Positions 1 through 6,101 of a DNA stretch of 6,101 nucleotides are shown piece by piece. The DNA comes from an uncultured Alphaproteobacteria bacterium (lineage in GTDB: Bacteria; Pseudomonadota; Alphaproteobacteria; Caulobacterales; Caulobacteraceae). Below the pieces are notes generated by a model that saw nothing but the letters and a program-made list of their open reading frames with translations, was not told the origin of the DNA and searched no databases. Within the stretch, counting starts at the first letter, position 1. Each line of letters starts with the position of its first letter. Location: NCBI GenBank assembly GCA_903928755.1, contig CAIYSH010000195.1, forward strand, positions 1 to 6,101. Reading direction: 5' to 3'. The translations under genes were made by a program, and so were the position numbers.

Positions 1-7
1 CATCCTG

Positions 8-13
8 GGAGGG
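8..13 (+). promoter_or_regulatory. Shine-Dalgarno sequence of the saccharopine/lysine dehydrogenase gene
   Basis: GGAGGG lies six bases before the ATG at 20, a near-ideal anti-16S match and spacing. It fixes the start of the first gene, and the Rossmann fold begins at residue 3 of that reading, as expected. Only 19 bases of upstream sequence are present, so no promoter can be judged and an upstream operon partner is possible. Confidence 0.8.
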
Positions 14-19
14 AAGACC

Positions 20-1138
20 ATGAAGGACATCGTTGTCATCGGCGGCGGCAAGATCGGTTCGGTCATTGCGGAAATGCTGGCGGACTCCGGCGATTACGCC
101 GTCAAGGTGGTGGACCGCGCCTCTGAGGCCCTGGCTCTCCTGCCCAAACACCTCAAGGTTTCCGGCGTGGTCGCCGATGTGGCCGACCCGGCCGCCCTGG
201 ACGCCGTGCTGAAGGGCGCCTTCGCCGTCCTGTCGGCCGCCCCCTTCCACCTGACCGGCAAGGTCGCCGAGAGCGCCGCCCGCAGCGGCTGCCACTATCT
301 GGACCTCACCGAGGATGTGGCCACCACACGCAGGGTCAAGAAGCTGGCCAAGGGCGCCAGGACCGCCTTCATCCCACAGTGCGGCCTGGCACCGGGCTTC
401 ATCTCCATCGCCGGGGCGGAAGTGGCCCGGGGCTTTGACCGGGTTGAAGAGCTGCGCCTGCGGGTCGGTGCCCTGCCCCGTTATCCGTCCAACTCGCTCG
501 GCTATAACCTGACCTGGTCTACCGAAGGGGTGATCAACGAATACTGTGAGCCCTGCGAGGCCCTGGTGGACGGCGAGCTCAAGGAGGTGGAGGCCCTGGA
601 GGGTCTGGAGACCTTCAGCCTGGACGGGGTGACCTATGAGGCCTTCAACACCTCCGGCGGCCTCGGCTCCCTGGCCGAGGTCCTGGCCGGCAAGGCGAAG
701 AACCTGAACTACAAGTCCATCCGCTATCCCGGCCACTGCGCCCTGATGCGAACCCTGCTCAATGATCTCGACCTGCGCTCCCGCCGTGGCCTGCTGAAGG
801 ACGTGCTGGAGGGCGCGGTTCCCGGCACGGAACAGGATGTGGTGGTGTTCTTCGTCACCGCCTCGGGCTGGCGCAATGGCCGGTTGATGCAGGAGAGCTA
901 TGCCGGCCGGGTGCTGGGCGAACACCACGGTGCCCATGTCTGGAGCGCCATCCAGATCACCACAGCCGCCGGGATCTGCACGGTTCTGGATCTGCTGGTT
1001 CAGGGCCGCCTGCCCCAGTCGGGCTATGTGCGTCAGGAGGAGATTGCGCTCAGCGACGTCCTGGCCAACCGCTTCGGCAAGGCCTATCGCCAGCCCGGCG
1101 ACGCTGCGCCTCTGGCGACCCTGGCCGCCGTCGCGTAA
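20..1138 (+). CDS. Saccharopine dehydrogenase-family protein, likely lysine 6-dehydrogenase or stand-alone saccharopine dehydrogenase
   Basis: This is a predicted cytoplasmic NAD(P)-dependent oxidoreductase of 372 residues. Residues 3-33 form a Rossmann βαβ unit with GGGKIG at 8-13 and an Asp (D32) at the end of the second strand, which usually favours NAD over NADP. The C-terminal catalytic domain carries family motifs: CGLAPGF (121-127), AFNTSGG (208-214) and YKSIRYPGH (231-239). From memory, these and the overall length fit single-domain bacterial lysine 6-dehydrogenases (Geobacillus type, about 380 residues), which oxidatively deaminate the ε-amino group of L-lysine. The same fold also serves saccharopine dehydrogenase, which splits saccharopine into glutamate and the same semialdehyde. 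No lysine-ketoglutarate reductase domain is fused, unlike bifunctional LKR/SDH proteins. The gene 38 bases downstream encodes the dehydrogenase for that semialdehyde, supporting a role in lysine catabolism. The family is certain; the exact substrate is inferred. Confidence 0.85.
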   Translation: MKDIVVIGGGKIGSVIAEMLADSGDYAVKVVDRASEALALLPKHLKVSGVVADVADPAALDAVLKGAFAVLSAAPFHLTGKVAESAARSGCHYLDLTEDVATTRRVKKLAKGARTAFIPQCGLAPGFISIAGAEVARGFDRVEELRLRVGALPRYPSNSLGYNLTWSTEGVINEYCEPCEALVDGELKEVEALEGLETFSLDGVTYEAFNTSGGLGSLAEVLAGKAKNLNYKSIRYPGHCALMRTLLNDLDLRSRRGLLKDVLEGAVPGTEQDVVVFFVTASGWRNGRLMQESYAGRVLGEHHGAHVWSAIQITTAAGICTVLDLLVQGRLPQSGYVRQEEIALSDVLANRFGKAYRQPGDAAPLATLAAVA

Positions 1139-1176
1139 GACCGCGCCCTGACCTCTATCCAGCCGCCGAGATCCCC

Positions 1177-2685
1177 ATGACCCTGCCTTCCGTTCGCGAC
1201 GACGCCCTGGCGACCCTGTCCCATCTGGGCGTCAGCCTGAAAGCTCTGGACGGCGGCGACATTCCGGCCCGCTCGCCGGTGGACGGCTCGGTCCTGGCCA
1301 ACCTGCGCGCCCATACGACGGCTGAGGCCAACGCCGCCGTTGAGGCCGCCCACGCAGCCTTCCTCACCTGGCGCAAGATTCCCGCCCCCCGTCGCGGCGA
1401 ACTGATCCGGCTGTTTGGCGAAGAGCTGCGCGCCGCCAAGGCTGATCTGGGCCGCCTTGTGGCCCTGGAGGCCGGCAAGGTCACCTCCGAGGGCCTGGGC
1501 GAGGTCCAGGAGATGATCGACATCTGCGACTTCGCCGTCGGCCTGTCGCGGCAGCTGCACGGCCTGACCATCGCCACCGAGCGGCCTGGTCACCGGATGA
1601 TGGAGACCTGGCACCCCATCGGCGTCTGCGGCGTCATCTCGGCCTTCAACTTCCCGGTAGCGGTCTGGTGCTGGAATGCGGCCCTGGCCCTTGTCTGCGG
1701 CGACCCCGTGGTCTGGAAGCCGTCGGAAAAGACCCCCCTGACCGCAGAGGCTGTCCAGTCGATCTTCCTGAAAGCCGCCGCCCGGTTTGGCGATGCCCCG
1801 GCCCATCTCAGTCAGGTCCTGCAGGGCCGGGGTGATATTGGTGCCGCCCTTGTGGCCCATCCCAAGGTCGCCGTCCTGTCGGCCACCGGCTCCACCCGCA
1901 TGGGCGCGGCGGTAGCCCCTGTCCTGGCGGCGCGGTTCGCCCGGGCCATCCTCGAGCTGGGCGGCAACAATGCCGCCATTGTCGCCCCCTCGGCGGATCT
2001 TGAGCTGACCCTGCGCGGCGTCGCCTTCGCCGCCATGGGCACGGCAGGCCAGAGGTGCACCACCCTTCGCCGACTCTTCGTCCACGAGGATGTGGCCGAT
2101 GCCCTGATCACGCGCCTGAAGGCCGCCTATGCCTCCGTGCCTGTGGGTGACCCCCGGGCCGAGGGCACCCTGGTCGGGCCCCTGATTGATGAAGCCGCAT
2201 TCGACGCCATGCAGATCGCCCTGACCGAAGCCAAGGCGACAGGTGGTGTGGTGCATGGTGGCGAACGGGTCGACCTGCCGGGCGTCTATGTCCGACCAGC
2301 CATTGTCGAAATGCCGACCCAGACCGGCCCCATGCTGCGCGAAACCTTCGCCCCCATCCTCTACGTGGTGCGCTATCGCGACCTGGAGGACGCGATCGCC
2401 CTGCAGAACGCCACGGCGGCGGGTCTGGCCTCGTCCATCTTCACCAATGACATTCGCGAAGCCGAACTCTTCGTCAGCGATGTGGGCTCTGACTGCGGCA
2501 TAGCCAATGTCAATATCGGCCCCTCCGGCGCAGAAATCGGCGGGGCCTTTGGCGGGGAAAAAGAAACCGGCGGCGGCCGCGAAGCCGGCTCCGATTCCTG
2601 GAAGGCCTATATGCGCCGGGCAACCAACACGGTGAATTACTCCCGCGACCTGCCCCTGGCCCAAGGCGTCAAGTTCGACGTCTGA
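1177..2685 (+). CDS. amaB: ALDH7-family 2-aminoadipate 6-semialdehyde / piperideine-6-carboxylate dehydrogenase
   Basis: This enzyme oxidises 2-aminoadipate 6-semialdehyde to L-2-aminoadipate with NAD+, the step performed by human ALDH7A1 (antiquitin) and Pseudomonas AmaB. All 502 residues align by eye with that family, from IPAPRRGEL (68-76) to the C-terminal DLPLAQGVKF (491-500). Catalytic residues are visible: nucleophile C294 in GQRCTT (291-296), general base E260 in LELGGNN (259-265), oxyanion N158 in FNFP (157-160), and E389 in ETFAP (389-393). R293 beside the nucleophile and E112 in the VQE of the ICDFAVG helix correspond to residues that bind the aminoadipate end in ALDH7A1, so the substrate call is stronger than for a generic ALDH. 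The ATG at 1177 has only a weak Shine-Dalgarno (CGAG), suggesting coupling to the gene ending 38 bases upstream. The symbol follows the P. putida orthologue name. Length is normal and no lesion is seen. Confidence 0.93.
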   Translation: MTLPSVRDDALATLSHLGVSLKALDGGDIPARSPVDGSVLANLRAHTTAEANAAVEAAHAAFLTWRKIPAPRRGELIRLFGEELRAAKADLGRLVALEAGKVTSEGLGEVQEMIDICDFAVGLSRQLHGLTIATERPGHRMMETWHPIGVCGVISAFNFPVAVWCWNAALALVCGDPVVWKPSEKTPLTAEAVQSIFLKAAARFGDAPAHLSQVLQGRGDIGAALVAHPKVAVLSATGSTRMGAAVAPVLAARFARAILELGGNNAAIVAPSADLELTLRGVAFAAMGTAGQRCTTLRRLFVHEDVADALITRLKAAYASVPVGDPRAEGTLVGPLIDEAAFDAMQIALTEAKATGGVVHGGERVDLPGVYVRPAIVEMPTQTGPMLRETFAPILYVVRYRDLEDAIALQNATAAGLASSIFTNDIREAELFVSDVGSDCGIANVNIGPSGAEIGGAFGGEKETGGGREAGSDSWKAYMRRATNTVNYSRDLPLAQGVKFDV

Positions 2686-2727
2686 TCCCCCTGGGGCACG
2701 GGACGCTTCAATTTTGACACGGACACA

Positions 2728-2756
2728 GGCGTGAGGGGCCCTGCCCCCGCCTCGCC
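2728..2756. terminator. Weak imperfect hairpin in the convergent gap, possible bidirectional terminator
   Basis: The 70-base gap between the aldehyde dehydrogenase stop and the ettA stop contains an imperfect hairpin. GGCG (2728-2731) can pair with CGCC (2753-2756), and GGGGC (2735-2739) with GCCCC (2743-2747), with an asymmetric internal loop and a three-base apical loop. No T-run follows on either strand, so it is not a textbook intrinsic terminator. Its position between two convergent genes is the main support. A second small inverted repeat, CCCC-CT-GGGG, sits at 2687-2696 just after the first stop codon. Confidence 0.3.
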
Positions 2757-4423
2757 TACCGTCCGAACTTCTGGAACTTGATCCGGCTGGGGATCAGGCT
2801 GTCGGCGCCCAGGCGGCGCTTCTTGTCTTCTTCGTAGGCTTCGAAATTGCCTTCGAACCATTCCACATGGCTGTCGCCTTCAAAGGCCAGGATGTGGGTG
2901 CAGAGGCGGTCGAGGAACCAGCGGTCGTGGCTGATCACTACGGCGCAGCCGGCGAACTCGTCGAGGGCCTCTTCCAGGTTCTGCAGGGTCTCGATGTCCA
3001 GGTCGTTGGTCGGTTCGTCGAGCAGAATGACATTGCCGCCGGTGGTCAGGGTCTTGGCCAGGTGGACGCGGTTACGCTCACCGCCGGACAGTTGGCCGAC
3101 CTTCTTCTGCTGGTCGCCACCCTTGAAATTGAACGAGCCCACATAGGAGCGGGTGTTGATCTCCCGCTTGCCGACGGTGAGGATGTCCAGCCCCTGGCTG
3201 ACCTCCTGCCAGATGGTCTTGTTGGGATCCAGCGCATCGCGGCTCTGGTCCACATAGGAAAGTTTCACCGTCTCGCCCAGGCGGAAGGTGCCGCTGTCGG
3301 GCTGCTCCTGGCCGGTGATGATCCGGAACAGGGTCGACTTTCCGGCGCCATTGGGGCCGATGACCCCGACAATGCCGTTGGGCGGCAGCTTGAAGGAGAG
3401 GTTCTCGAACAAGACCTTGTCGCCATAAGCCTTGCTGAGGTTGTCGGCTTCCAGAACCACATTGCCAAGGCGCGGGCCCGGTGGAATCTGGATGGTGGCA
3501 AAGGTCTGGGCACCCCTGGCCAGCTCCTGCTCGCGGACCATTTCGTCATAGGCGGCCAGACGGGCCTTGGACTTGGCCTGGCGGGCCTTGGCGCCGGAAC
3601 GGACCCATTCCAGTTCCCGGGTCATGGCGCGCTGGCGGGCCGTGCTTTCCGACTGCTCCTGGACGATCCGCTTGGTCTTCTGCTCCAGCCAGCCCGAGTA
3701 ATTGCCCTCATAGGGAATGCCCTTGCCGCGGTCGAGCTCCAGGGTCCACTTGGTCACCTGATCCAGGAAGTAGCGGTCGTGGGTCACCAGGATGACGCAG
3801 CCCGGGAAGGCTTCCAGATGGTGCTGCAGCCAGGCCACGCTCTCGGCGTCCAGGTGGTTGGTCGGCTCGTCCAGCAGCAGCATGTCGGGCTTGGACAGCA
3901 GCAGGCGGGCCAAGGCCACGCGGCGCTTCTCACCACCGGAGAGGTTATCAACCTTCCAGTCGTCGGGGGGGCAGCGCAGGGCGCCCATGGCCATCTCGAC
4001 CTTGGAGTCGATGTCCCAGAGGTCGCCCGCATCGATCTTCTCCTGGAGGGCGGTCATCTCCTCCATCAGCTCATCGGTGTAGTTCTCGCCCAGCTCGGCG
4101 GCGATGGCATTATAGCGATCGACGATCTGCTTTTCTTCGCACCAGGAAATGACATTGCCCCAGACGTCGAGGCTCTCGTCGAGGTGGGGCTCTTGCTCCA
4201 GATAGCCCATCTTGACGCCATCGGCGGCCTTGGCCTCACCGCTGAATTCGGTGTCGAGGCCGGCCATGATCTTGAGCAGGGTCGACTTACCCGAGCCATT
4301 GACCCCGACCACGCCGATCTTGGCGTCTGAATAGAAGGACAGCCAGATGTTCTCGAACACCTTCTTGCCACCCGGAAAGGCCTTGGTCAGGCCCTGCATC
4401 TGGAAAATGTATTGCTGCGCCAT
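2756..4423 (-). CDS. ettA: Energy-dependent translational throttle protein EttA (ABC-F ATPase)
   Basis: EttA is a soluble ABC-F protein that binds the ribosomal E site and, depending on the ATP/ADP ratio, restrains or permits the first elongation steps. The 555-residue product matches the usual EttA length. Cassette 1 shows Walker A GVNGSGKST (40-48), signature LSGGE (161-165), Walker B LLLDEPTNH (182-190, catalytic E186) and switch H215. The EttA-type arm insertion lies at about 94-139. The linker contacting P-site tRNA begins at NYSGWLEQK (241-249) and continues through the basic stretch at about 265-295. Cassette 2 shows Walker A GPNGAGKST (356-364), LSGGE (445-449), Walker B LLDEPTND (467-474, catalytic E470) and H499. 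The C-terminal GADSLIPSRIK (539-549) is also EttA-like. The ATG at 4423 gives the family's MAQ N-terminus but lacks a clear Shine-Dalgarno. The gene is a single transcription unit here, divergent from the receptor gene. Confidence 0.96.
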   Translation of the reverse strand: MAQQYIFQMQGLTKAFPGGKKVFENIWLSFYSDAKIGVVGVNGSGKSTLLKIMAGLDTEFSGEAKAADGVKMGYLEQEPHLDESLDVWGNVISWCEEKQIVDRYNAIAAELGENYTDELMEEMTALQEKIDAGDLWDIDSKVEMAMGALRCPPDDWKVDNLSGGEKRRVALARLLLSKPDMLLLDEPTNHLDAESVAWLQHHLEAFPGCVILVTHDRYFLDQVTKWTLELDRGKGIPYEGNYSGWLEQKTKRIVQEQSESTARQRAMTRELEWVRSGAKARQAKSKARLAAYDEMVREQELARGAQTFATIQIPPGPRLGNVVLEADNLSKAYGDKVLFENLSFKLPPNGIVGVIGPNGAGKSTLFRIITGQEQPDSGTFRLGETVKLSYVDQSRDALDPNKTIWQEVSQGLDILTVGKREINTRSYVGSFNFKGGDQQKKVGQLSGGERNRVHLAKTLTTGGNVILLDEPTNDLDIETLQNLEEALDEFAGCAVVISHDRWFLDRLCTHILAFEGDSHVEWFEGNFEAYEEDKKRRLGADSLIPSRIKFQKFGR

Positions 4424-4467
4424 GGGGCGTCCGGCTCGCTGGTCTGGGGATGAGTGATTTGGGCTGG

Positions 4468-4496
4468 GAGATAGCGGTCGCGGGGCTTGAGCGCAA
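4468..4496 (-). promoter_or_regulatory. Candidate housekeeping (Caulobacter σ73-like) promoter for ettA
   Basis: Read on the - strand, TTGCGCT ends 14 bases before GCTATCTC. The latter matches the Caulobacter -10 consensus GCTANAWC at seven of eight positions. The -35 part keeps only the TTG of TTGACGS, so the match is lopsided. The -10 element sits at 4475-4468 and implies an ettA leader of roughly 35-40 bases. The assignment assumes the organism is a Caulobacter relative. Confidence 0.35.
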
Positions 4497-4549
4497 TGTC
4501 GCGCTTCACGACGGTGCCCAGTACTACGGCGAAAGGTTCACGGTGACGG

Positions 4550-4578
4550 CACAAATCCGAAGCCGAAGCGTCACAAAT
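4550..4578 (+). repeat. Pair of CACAAAT direct repeats, 22 bases apart
   Basis: CACAAAT occurs at 4550-4556 and again at 4572-4578, each followed shortly by a CGA (4558-4560 and 4581-4583). The 22-base offset is about two turns of DNA, so both copies face the same side of the helix. This arrangement suits a dimeric regulator or tandem operator half-sites. The copies lie 54-82 bases before the receptor start codon, within plausible promoter distance. A chance repeat of seven bases in a 208-base region is also possible. Confidence 0.35.
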
Positions 4579-4604
4579 GGCGACTAACCCACCCTTCACG
4601 TGCG

Positions 4605-4614
4605 GGGCTAGCCC
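4605..4614. repeat. Perfect 10-base palindrome in the receptor gene leader
   Basis: GGGCTAGCCC is self-complementary and lies four bases before the A-rich start of the Shine-Dalgarno region. With no loop it would not form a normal RNA hairpin, so a DNA-binding site is the more natural reading. CACGTG, another palindrome, lies just upstream at 4597-4602. Function is unknown. Confidence 0.3.
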
Positions 4615-4619
4615 GCCAA

Positions 4620-4625
4620 AAGGGG
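4620..4625 (+). promoter_or_regulatory. Shine-Dalgarno sequence of the TonB-dependent receptor gene
   Basis: AAGGGG lies six bases before the ATG at 4632 and decides the start. Another ATG at 4627 reads only ATG-ACA-TGA and then stops. The chosen start gives a proper signal peptide directly at the N-terminus. Confidence 0.7.
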
Positions 4626-4631
4626 TATGAC

Positions 4632-6101
4632 ATGAAAATTGAACTCTTGGGCAGCGTCGCCGCCGCCGCTCTGACCTTGGCCATCGGGCCGGTATGGGCT
4701 GCAGACCTTGCCGCAACCGCCGCGCCCTCGACTGAAGTCGAAGAAATCGTCGTCTACGGCAAGGGCGAGAGCCGCCAGGTCCAGGAAATTCCGGTCCAGG
4801 AAATCGCCCAGGCCGCCCCCGGCACCAGCCCGATCAAGCTGGTCGAAAAACTGCCCGGCGTGAATTTCCAGTCCGCAGATGCCTTCGGCGCCTATGAGTG
4901 GTCGACCCGCATTTCGATCCGCGGCTTCAATCAGAACCAGCTCGGCTTCACCCTGGACGGCATTCCCCTGGGCGACATGAGCTATGGCAATTTCAATGGC
5001 CTTCACATCAGCCGGGCCATCGCTTCGGAAGATCTGGGCGGCGTGAAACTGGCCCAGGGTGCCGGTTCGCTGGCGACGGCTTCGACCTCGAACCTGGGCG
5101 GTGCCCTGCAGTTCGCCAGCCGCGCTCCCTCCGACACCATGGCGGCCCTGGTCTCCGCGACCTATGGCTCGAACAACACCTCGCGCATCTTCCTGCGCGG
5201 TGAGACCGGCCTGCTGCCCTCGGGCGGCAAGGCCTATATCTCCTATGCCCGCCAGCAGGCCGACAAGTGGAAAGGCCAGGGCGAGCAGAAGCAGGAGCAG
5301 ATCGACTTCAAGTTCGTCCAGCCGATTGGCGACTTCACCCTGACCGGCCTCTACGACTATTCCAAACGTCGCGAGAACGACTACCAGGACCTGTCTTTCG
5401 ACATGATCAAGCGCCTGGGCTACAACCTCGACAACAATACCGGCCACTGGGCAGACGCCGTCCAGATCGCAAAGGCCTACAATACCGCTTCAAACTATGC
5501 CGGCGCGACCCCCATACTGGATGGCAATGGCTGCTATACCGGGGCGGGGACCAACCCCTATCCTGGCAAGATCAAGTGCGTTGACGACAGCTATTATGAC
5601 GCCTCGGGCCTTCGCGACGACCGACTCTGGGATCTCGGACTGTCCGGTCCAGTGGGCCCCCTGAAGCTTGACGGCAAGATCTATGGTCACACCAATGCCG
5701 GCCAGGGCACCTGGTACACACCCTATGTGCCCTCGCCCGCCTATGGGGTCGCGACCGCCACAACCAACAACGCACCGCTTTCGGTCCGCACGACAGAATA
5801 TGCCATCAATCGCCTGGGCGCGATCGGCAACGCAACCTGGGCGCTCGGGGATCACAGCATCAGCCTCGGCGGCTGGTACGAAGAAAACCGCTTCAACCAG
5901 GCCCGGCGTTTCTACGGCCTTGACCTGGCCTCGCCGCGCTCGTCGCTGATCTTCATGTCCAGCCCGTTCTTCACCCAGTGGGAATATGCCTTCAAGACCA
6001 AGACCACCCAGGGCTATCTGGAGGACGTCTGGTCGGTAAACGACGCATTGAAGGTGAATTTCGGTTTCAAGTCCCTGCAGGTCGACGCCAGCGCCAGCAC
6101 C
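4632..6101 (+). CDS. TonB-dependent outer-membrane receptor, N-terminal 490 residues (runs off the window)
   Basis: The product is an outer-membrane β-barrel importer powered by TonB-ExbBD. The frame is open from the ATG to the last base, giving exactly 490 codons without a stop. Residues 1-23/24 form a Sec signal peptide (K2, hydrophobic 9-19, cleavage near VWA-AD). The TonB box is EEIVVYG (37-43). The plug domain spans about 50-165, with PGVNFQ (75-80), SIRGFNQNQ (95-103), LDGIPLGD (109-116) and NLGGALQF (154-161). Barrel strands follow from about 170, with alternating hydrophobic and aromatic residues. C301 and C316 in a predicted surface loop could form a disulfide. Receptors of this class usually reach 700-900 residues, so the barrel's C-terminal part is missing only because the window ends. 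The plug most resembles Caulobacter/Sphingomonas receptors of unassigned substrate; siderophore, sugar or other ligand cannot be chosen. No substrate-specific neighbour is visible. Confidence 0.92.
   Translation, partial: MKIELLGSVAAAALTLAIGPVWAADLAATAAPSTEVEEIVVYGKGESRQVQEIPVQEIAQAAPGTSPIKLVEKLPGVNFQSADAFGAYEWSTRISIRGFNQNQLGFTLDGIPLGDMSYGNFNGLHISRAIASEDLGGVKLAQGAGSLATASTSNLGGALQFASRAPSDTMAALVSATYGSNNTSRIFLRGETGLLPSGGKAYISYARQQADKWKGQGEQKQEQIDFKFVQPIGDFTLTGLYDYSKRRENDYQDLSFDMIKRLGYNLDNNTGHWADAVQIAKAYNTASNYAGATPILDGNGCYTGAGTNPYPGKIKCVDDSYYDASGLRDDRLWDLGLSGPVGPLKLDGKIYGHTNAGQGTWYTPYVPSPAYGVATATTNNAPLSVRTTEYAINRLGAIGNATWALGDHSISLGGWYEENRFNQARRFYGLDLASPRSSLIFMSSPFFTQWEYAFKTKTTQGYLEDVWSVNDALKVNFGFKSLQVDASAST
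4778..4804 (+). repeat. In-frame 12-base tandem duplication in the receptor coding sequence
   Basis: GGTCCAGGAAAT occurs at 4778-4789 and 4793-4804, offset by 15 bases (five codons). It encodes the repeated peptide VQEIPVQEI at residues 50-58. The repeat sits in the linker between the TonB box and the plug domain, where length changes are usually tolerated. It probably arose by slippage or local duplication and does not break the frame. Confidence 0.75.

Larger units (their letters stand above)
4424..4631. promoter_or_regulatory. Divergent intergenic region between ettA and the TonB-dependent receptor gene
   Basis: These 208 bases contain no credible coding region and must hold the start signals of both flanking genes. 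The ettA-proximal half has a candidate promoter on the - strand. The receptor-proximal half carries repeated short elements: TTCACG at 4505-4510, 4537-4542 and 4595-4600; the inverted pair TCAC-G-GTGA at 4538-4546; a direct CACAAAT pair; CACGTG at 4597-4602; and the palindrome GGGCTAGCCC at 4605-4614. No + strand -35/-10 pair of good quality was found for the receptor gene, which could reflect an activator-dependent or alternative sigma promoter. No riboswitch or small-RNA structure was recognised. Confidence 0.6.

Noticed and set aside
1084..2664. A 526-codon open frame on the - strand, antisense to the aldehyde dehydrogenase gene
   Set aside because: Its translation is rich in Gly, Ala, Gln, Asp and His with no recognisable motif, and it mirrors a clearly real gene codon by codon. 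Long antisense frames are expected where third positions are strongly G/C.
2708..2718. TCAATTTTGA, an AT-rich inverted repeat in the convergent gap
   Set aside because: Only four-base arms with a two-base centre; too short to call an operator or terminator in an otherwise ordinary gap between two gene ends.
2867..4330. A 487-codon open frame on the + strand, antisense to ettA
   Set aside because: It has the same low-complexity Gly/Ala/Leu/Gln composition, no motif, and lies wholly inside the unmistakable EttA coding region.
4487..4528. TTGAGC followed by GTACTACG as a + strand promoter for the receptor gene
   Set aside because: The spacing is about 28 bases, well outside the range for a σ70-type promoter, and the second element matches the -10 consensus poorly.
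4387..4716. A 109-codon - strand frame spanning the divergent intergenic region
   Set aside because: It overlaps the starts of both ettA and the receptor gene in other frames, has no motif, and would leave no room for the promoters these genes need.
4608..5447. A 279-codon open frame on the - strand, opposite the start of the receptor gene
   Set aside because: It covers the receptor's signal peptide, TonB box and plug, which are unambiguous on the + strand. No ribosome binding site or domain supports the antisense frame.

Overview
The window looks like ordinary chromosomal DNA from a GC-rich alphaproteobacterium, most likely a member of the Caulobacteraceae (Caulobacter, Phenylobacterium or a relative). 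The evidence is strong G/C bias at third codon positions, a TonB-dependent receptor with the EEIVVYG-type TonB box common in Caulobacterales and Sphingomonadales, and a candidate promoter resembling the Caulobacter housekeeping consensus. The assignment is inferred from style and was not tested by a database search. No phage, transposon, CRISPR, rRNA or tRNA sequence was seen.

Left part (1-2685, + strand): two co-directional genes separated by 38 bases, probably one operon whose beginning may lie left of the window. The first encodes a 372-residue NAD(P)-dependent enzyme of the saccharopine dehydrogenase / lysine 6-dehydrogenase superfamily. The second encodes a 502-residue ALDH7-type aldehyde dehydrogenase with all catalytic and aminoadipate-recognition residues in place. 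Together they read as a lysine-catabolic module. The first enzyme releases 2-aminoadipate 6-semialdehyde (in equilibrium with piperideine-6-carboxylate), either directly from lysine or from saccharopine. The second oxidises it to 2-aminoadipate.

Centre (2686-4423): a short convergent gap with a weak hairpin, then ettA on the - strand. It encodes the ABC-F ribosome-associated ATPase EttA (energy-dependent translational throttle A), complete with both ATPase cassettes, the arm insertion and the linker that contacts P-site tRNA. It is a housekeeping gene, functionally unrelated to its neighbours.

Right part (4424-6101): a 208-base divergent intergenic region with a candidate ettA promoter and, nearer the receptor gene, short direct repeats and palindromes that could be operator sites. 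It is followed by the first 490 codons of a TonB-dependent outer-membrane receptor that runs off the right edge. The receptor's signal peptide, TonB box, plug domain and first barrel strands are readable, but its substrate cannot be told from sequence.

No clearly novel system is visible. The most useful second looks are which reaction the first lysine enzyme performs and whether the repeats upstream of the receptor form a binding site.
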